From: Chitinophaga oryzae
Lineage (GTDB): Bacteria > Bacteroidota > Bacteroidia > Chitinophagales > Chitinophagaceae
Assembly (NCBI RefSeq): GCF_012516375.2
Contig: NZ_CP051204.2
Coordinates: 2,356,001 to 2,420,000 of the forward strand
Reading direction: 5' to 3'
Length of the DNA stretch: 64,000 bases
In this document: positions 60,499 to 64,000 of the stretch, one piece after another
How positions within the stretch are numbered: position 1 is the stretch's first letter
How the letters are laid out: every line of letters begins with the position of its first letter
Program-made: the position numbers and the translations under genes
Notes under the pieces: model-generated
Seen by the model: only the letters and a program-made list of their open reading frames with translations
The model's database searches: none
What the model was told of the DNA's origin: nothing

Positions 60499-62769
60499 TT
60501 ATTTTTTCCAGTTGACCGTCGCAGATTTTGTATCCGCGGAGCTGGTACCAATGCGGATAATGAATTCGCCCGGTTCCCAGACGTATTGGAGATTGCTGTT
60601 GTAGAACTTCAGGTTGTCCGGTGAGATGTTGAAGCTTACTTCCTTGCTTTCGCCGGGCTGCAGGGATATTTTACGGAATCCGATGAGGTCCTGTACGGAG
60701 CGGGTGACGGAGGCTACCGGGTCGGTGAGGTAGAGTTGTACTACCTCTTCGCCGGCATATTTACCGGTATTGGTCACGGTCACGCTGGCGGTAATGGTTT
60801 CATTGCCGGCGGGATTTTGTTTGCTCACTTTCACATCGCTGTAGGAGAAGGTGGTATAGCTGAGGCCATAGCCGAAGGGATACAGCGGTGTATTGGGTAC
60901 ATCGAGGTAATCGGATTTGAATTTCTGGAAAGCGGCGCCTTCCAGCGGGCGGCCGGTATGTTTATGATTATAGAATACCGGTATCTGTCCGACGTTGCGG
61001 GGGAAGCTGGCGGTGATTTTCCCGGAGGGGTTGTAGCGGCCGAACAGCACGTCGGCGATGGCGTTGCCTGCTTCGGTGCCGGCGAACCAGGTATCGAGGA
61101 TGGAAGTCACATGGGTGTTTTCCCAGCTGATGGTCATCGGGCGGCCGTTCATCAGCACCAGTACGACAGGTTTGCCGGTTTTAACCAGGGCTTTGAGCAG
61201 TACCTGCTGGCTTTCGGGGATGTCAAGATTGCTACGGCTGGCGCTTTCACCGCTCATCTCGGACGCTTCGCCCAGTACTGCCACCACCACGTCGGCTTTG
61301 TTGGCGGCGTCGAGGGCTTCCTGCAGCATGGCATCGGGGGTGCGGCTGTCTATTTCAGCGCGGGGACCGAAGACATTTACATTTTTGGCGAGGGTGGTAT
61401 CGTCGGTGAGGTTGGCGCCTTTGGCGTAGAGCACTTTCACTTTGTCGCCTGCTACGTTGCGGATACCTTCACGAACCGTAACGGCCTGTTGCAGGTCGCC
61501 GGATACGGCCCAGGTGCCCAGCATATTGTTTTTGCTGTCGGCCAGCGGGCCAACGAGGGCGATGGTGCCTTTTTCGGAGAGAGGCAGCGTTTGCCGGTCG
61601 TTTTTCAGCAGCACGAAGGAGCGGGCGGCTATTTCGCGGGCTGCGGCCCTGTTGGCCGGGGTCAGGATATCTTTGGCCGCGCGGTCTTCCCGTATATAGC
61701 GGTAAGGATCATCGAAGAGGCCCAATTTGTATTTGGTCTCCAGTACACGGCGGCAGGCGTTGTTGATGTCCTGCAGGGTGACTTTCCCTTCCTGCAGTGA
61801 TTTCCTGAGGGTAGTCAGGAACCCTTCACCTACCATGTCCATGTCCAGCCCTGCTTTGAGTGCCAGTGCGGACACGGTTTGCAGGTCGCCGAGGCCGTGG
61901 GCCATCATTTCGTTTACTGCGGTATAGTCGCTTACCACCAGTCCTTTAAAGCCCCACTGTTTGCGGAGCAGGTCGGTGAGCAGCCACTTGTTGCCCGTAG
62001 CAGGTACGGCATCCACATCGTTGAAGGAGGTCATGATGCTGCCAACCCCGGCATCGATAGCGGCTTTATAGGGAGGGAGGTAGTATTGGAACATTTTGAT
62101 GCGGCTCATGTCAACGGAGTTGTAGTCGCGGCCGCCTTCAGCGGCGCCGTAGAGCGCGAAATGTTTGACGCAGGCCATCAGCGTGGTGCCCTGGCTGTAG
62201 TCTTTGCCCTGGTAGCCCCTTACCATTGCTTCGGCGATGCGGGAGCCGAGGTAAGGGTCTTCCCCGGAGCCTTCTGCGATGCGGCCCCACCGGGGATCGC
62301 GGGAGATATCTACCATGGGGGAGTAAGCCCAGGAGAGCCCGTCGGCGGTGCCTTCCTGTGCGGCGATGCGGGCGCTGCGTTCAATCAGTCCCATATCCCA
62401 GGAGGCGGAGAGGCCCAGCGGGATAGGGAAAATGGTTTTGTGGCCGTGGATGATGTCCAGCCCGAAAATGAGCGGGATGTGCAGGCGGGAGCTTTTAACG
62501 GCGATATCCTGTATTTTGCGGATCTTCTCAGGGCCGGTGATCCCGAAAAGGCCGCCTACATTGCCTTTACGGATATTGTCGTCAACCCCCTGGCTGACTA
62601 CCGAACCGGTAACGGTACCGCCTCCCGGCACCACCAGGTTCAGCTGGCCGATTTTTTCTTCTAACGTCATTTTGCCCATCAGGTTACTGATAAAGGCGTT
62701 CATTTTAGCATCCTGTGCATGTGTTTCCGTGGCGACTACCAGCAGTAGTCCGATTAGTAGCTTCTTCAT
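60499..62769 (-). CDS. bglX: GH3 beta-glucosidase, BglX-like (756 aa)
   Basis: Exported exo-glycosidase. Signal MKKLLIGLLLVVATETHAQD; GH3 N-terminal TIM barrel with IPLIFGLDIIHGHKTIFPIP, RWGRIAEGSGEDPYLG and KHFALYG; nucleophile Asp281 in GLVVSDYTAVNEM; GH3 C-terminal domain (about 390-600, VVVAVLGEASEMSGESASRS) and fibronectin III-like domain at the end (about 670-755). Order and size match periplasmic BglX. It follows a PD40 protein in the same direction with a 33-base gap. Confidence 0.95.
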   Translation of the reverse strand: MKKLLIGLLLVVATETHAQDAKMNAFISNLMGKMTLEEKIGQLNLVVPGGGTVTGSVVSQGVDDNIRKGNVGGLFGITGPEKIRKIQDIAVKSSRLHIPLIFGLDIIHGHKTIFPIPLGLSASWDMGLIERSARIAAQEGTADGLSWAYSPMVDISRDPRWGRIAEGSGEDPYLGSRIAEAMVRGYQGKDYSQGTTLMACVKHFALYGAAEGGRDYNSVDMSRIKMFQYYLPPYKAAIDAGVGSIMTSFNDVDAVPATGNKWLLTDLLRKQWGFKGLVVSDYTAVNEMMAHGLGDLQTVSALALKAGLDMDMVGEGFLTTLRKSLQEGKVTLQDINNACRRVLETKYKLGLFDDPYRYIREDRAAKDILTPANRAAAREIAARSFVLLKNDRQTLPLSEKGTIALVGPLADSKNNMLGTWAVSGDLQQAVTVREGIRNVAGDKVKVLYAKGANLTDDTTLAKNVNVFGPRAEIDSRTPDAMLQEALDAANKADVVVAVLGEASEMSGESASRSNLDIPESQQVLLKALVKTGKPVVLVLMNGRPMTISWENTHVTSILDTWFAGTEAGNAIADVLFGRYNPSGKITASFPRNVGQIPVFYNHKHTGRPLEGAAFQKFKSDYLDVPNTPLYPFGYGLSYTTFSYSDVKVSKQNPAGNETITASVTVTNTGKYAGEEVVQLYLTDPVASVTRSVQDLIGFRKISLQPGESKEVSFNISPDNLKFYNSNLQYVWEPGEFIIRIGTSSADTKSATVNWKK

Positions 62770-62802
62770 CTCGTGTATTTTAGGGCCTGCAGGCGGGGCG
62801 TA

Positions 62803-63717
62803 TCAGGGTATCCGGTAGGATACGAAGGCAAGCCGCCGGCCGTCAGGAGACCACGAAGGTACATTGATTGTGCCTTGTCCTCCAAAGAAAACCGGTGTAA
62901 GGTCCCGGACGGTCTGGCTAACGATGTCGAGCAAACGAAGCTGTACATTCCTGCCGAAAGGATGTTCCTGCTGCTGGTCTTCCGTGAAACTGAGGAATAC
63001 AACCTGCTTCCCGTTGGGAGAAGGGTGGGGGAACCAGTTGGCGTAACGGTCGTCAGTCAGCTGTTCCGGATCGCTGCCGTCGGCTTTCATCCGCCAGATC
63101 TGCATCCTGCCGGTACGGTAGGAGTTGAAATAAATGTACTGCCCGTCGGGAGAGTAGTCCGGACCGTCGTCCAGCCCTTTTTCCCGGGTAAGCCTTTTTT
63201 CCGGCCCGCCGTCTGCCGGAATGGTATAGATGTCAAAATCACCGTTGCGCTGCCCTACAAAAGCCAGCGTTTTACCATCCGGGCTCCAGCCATGCCAATA
63301 AGACGGGGATTGGCCGGTGAGCTGCCGCAGGGGCCCTCCTTCGGCGGAAGCGGTGTAAATACGGGAACCGCCGTCCCCGGCGCTGATAGCCAGCTGTAAG
63401 CCGTCCGGTGAGAAACCATGATCGTTGTTGGCCTGTAAGGTGCTGTCAAACGGCAGCTCGTCCGTTATCCGATCGCTCAGCCAGTACCGGTACAGCCGGC
63501 CTTTTTTATTATAAAGCAGGTAACGGCCGTCTTTAGACCAGTTGGGCGATTCCAGCAGTCCTGCTGCCGAATAAACTACCGTTCGTTTACCGGTCCTGAT
63601 GTCGATGATTTCGAGGTAACTGTGCACGCCGGCAGGGGCCTGCGCATAGCTATACCCCATACAAAAAAGGGCTTGCAGGAAAAAGAAAGTGACACTCGTC
63701 AGGGTACGTGTAATCAT
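62803..63717 (-). CDS. Exported TolB-like beta-propeller (PD40) protein (304 aa)
   Basis: Signal MITRTLTSVTFFFLQALFCM with several WD40-like PD40 blades: SPNWSKDGRYLLYNKKGRLY, HGFSPDGLQLAISAGDGGSR, YWHGWSPDGKTLAFVGQRNG, DGPDYSPDGQYIYFNSYRTG, FPHPSPNGKQVVFLSF and VPSWSPDGRRLAFVSY. Probably a periplasmic binding or scaffold protein. It is the first gene of a unit with the GH3 glucosidase. ATG 63717 starts the signal peptide; the frame is open further upstream with no protein-like sequence. Confidence 0.88.
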   Translation of the reverse strand: MITRTLTSVTFFFLQALFCMGYSYAQAPAGVHSYLEIIDIRTGKRTVVYSAAGLLESPNWSKDGRYLLYNKKGRLYRYWLSDRITDELPFDSTLQANNDHGFSPDGLQLAISAGDGGSRIYTASAEGGPLRQLTGQSPSYWHGWSPDGKTLAFVGQRNGDFDIYTIPADGGPEKRLTREKGLDDGPDYSPDGQYIYFNSYRTGRMQIWRMKADGSDPEQLTDDRYANWFPHPSPNGKQVVFLSFTEDQQQEHPFGRNVQLRLLDIVSQTVRDLTPVFFGGQGTINVPSWSPDGRRLAFVSYRIP

Positions 63718-63952
63718 ATGCGGTTCATATGCGTTGTATGCCGACAGAATTTTTGGCGCGGGACAGATGGTCTGCAGGAGAAGGGCTTTACTATCGGATG
63801 GGTGTCCCTGTATGTTGCGTAGCTGAAAGATAAAAAGTCTTTTTGATATGAACGCGAAAAATCGGTCGCCTGGAGTCTGTGCCGGCGCCATTGCCCCCGC
63901 CTGGCGAACGGAGAAATACGAAAAGCCTCTCACCGGGAATAAATACAAACCG

Positions 63953-64000
63953 TCACTTCCCCTTTTGCCTGCTGCTGTTGGCTTTGATCTCTTTGAAAGC
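63953..64000 (-). CDS. Possible C-terminal end of a gene running in from the right edge
   Basis: On the minus strand the last 48 bases read FKEIKANSSRQKGK then a stop (63955-63953), a basic tail of plausible form. Nothing else is visible. Bases 63718-63952 show no gene. Confidence 0.25.
   Translation of the reverse strand, partial: AFKEIKANSSRQKGK

Noticed and set aside
60736..61800. Plus-strand frame of about 354 codons opposite the GH3 gene
   Set aside because: The GH3 protein is complete with nucleophile and all domains; the opposite frame is low-complexity Gly/Phe/Val-rich.
1..64000. tRNA, rRNA, CRISPR array, prophage or insertion sequence
   Set aside because: I read both strands for cloverleaf-like stretches, regularly spaced repeats, transposase and phage motifs and found none; the only tandem repeats are the short ones at 6838-6917.

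Overview
The window looks like chromosome from a member of the Bacteroidota, most likely Chitinophagaceae and close to Chitinophaga. Reasons: two SusC/SusD outer-membrane uptake pairs with FecR anti-sigma genes (both FecR proteins with a C-terminal DUF4974 domain), SusC proteins carrying an N-terminal STN domain, many secreted glycan-active proteins, large two-component regulators and AraC regulators, and promoter boxes of the Bacteroidota type (TAnnTTTG, sometimes with TTG/TTTG about 19-20 nt upstream). I see no rRNA, tRNA, CRISPR array, prophage or insertion sequence.

Layout. 1-400: a tiny lanthipeptide-like precursor gene and a strong terminator. 408-13507: first polysaccharide/sugar utilisation locus (fecR, susC, susD, a large lipoprotein quinoprotein-cytochrome c fusion, an MFS permease and two Gfo/Idh/MocA oxidoreductases); it contains no glycoside hydrolase and no sigma gene. 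13552-18343 (minus): a secreted unknown, a Tat-exported phospholipase C and a GntP permease. 18565-20747: a divergent flavin-binding protein and MocR regulator. 20771-25629: MscS channel, erythromycin-esterase-like protein, GH29 fucosidase and a small coupled gene. 25699-38498: mixed accessory genes (FMN reductase, AraC and GlxA regulators, ABC exporter, deacetylase, DinB, DUF1080 hydrolase, nucleotidyltransferase/phosphoesterase pair, SDR), including a pair of truncated genes facing each other near 29420. 38902-48555: MscS, GNAT, MacB-like permease, siderophore-interacting protein, AraC regulator, beta-hydroxyacid dehydrogenase, glycerophosphodiesterase and a histidine kinase. 48651-58533: second utilisation locus (ECF sigma, fecR, susC, susD, sulfatase, Gfo/Idh/MocA oxidoreductase). 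58534-64000: AraC regulator divergent from an SDR, and a GH3 glucosidase with a beta-propeller protein.

How the genes work together. In both loci the FecR/STN-SusC pair should sense substrate at the outer membrane, SusC/SusD import it, and periplasmic oxidoreductases or a sulfatase act on it. The most striking signal is regulatory: in both loci the fecR-susC gap holds a hairpin whose T-tract is on the minus strand, and a minus-strand TAnnTTTG box that overlaps the susC start codon in exactly the same register (CAAAnnTATG on the plus strand). This predicts an antisense RNA of about 90-100 nt over each susC leader. Other notable items are the orphan lanthipeptide-like peptide, a terminal-inverted-repeat element starting inside the susD stop codon, and a long inverted repeat that contains the stop codons of two convergent genes.
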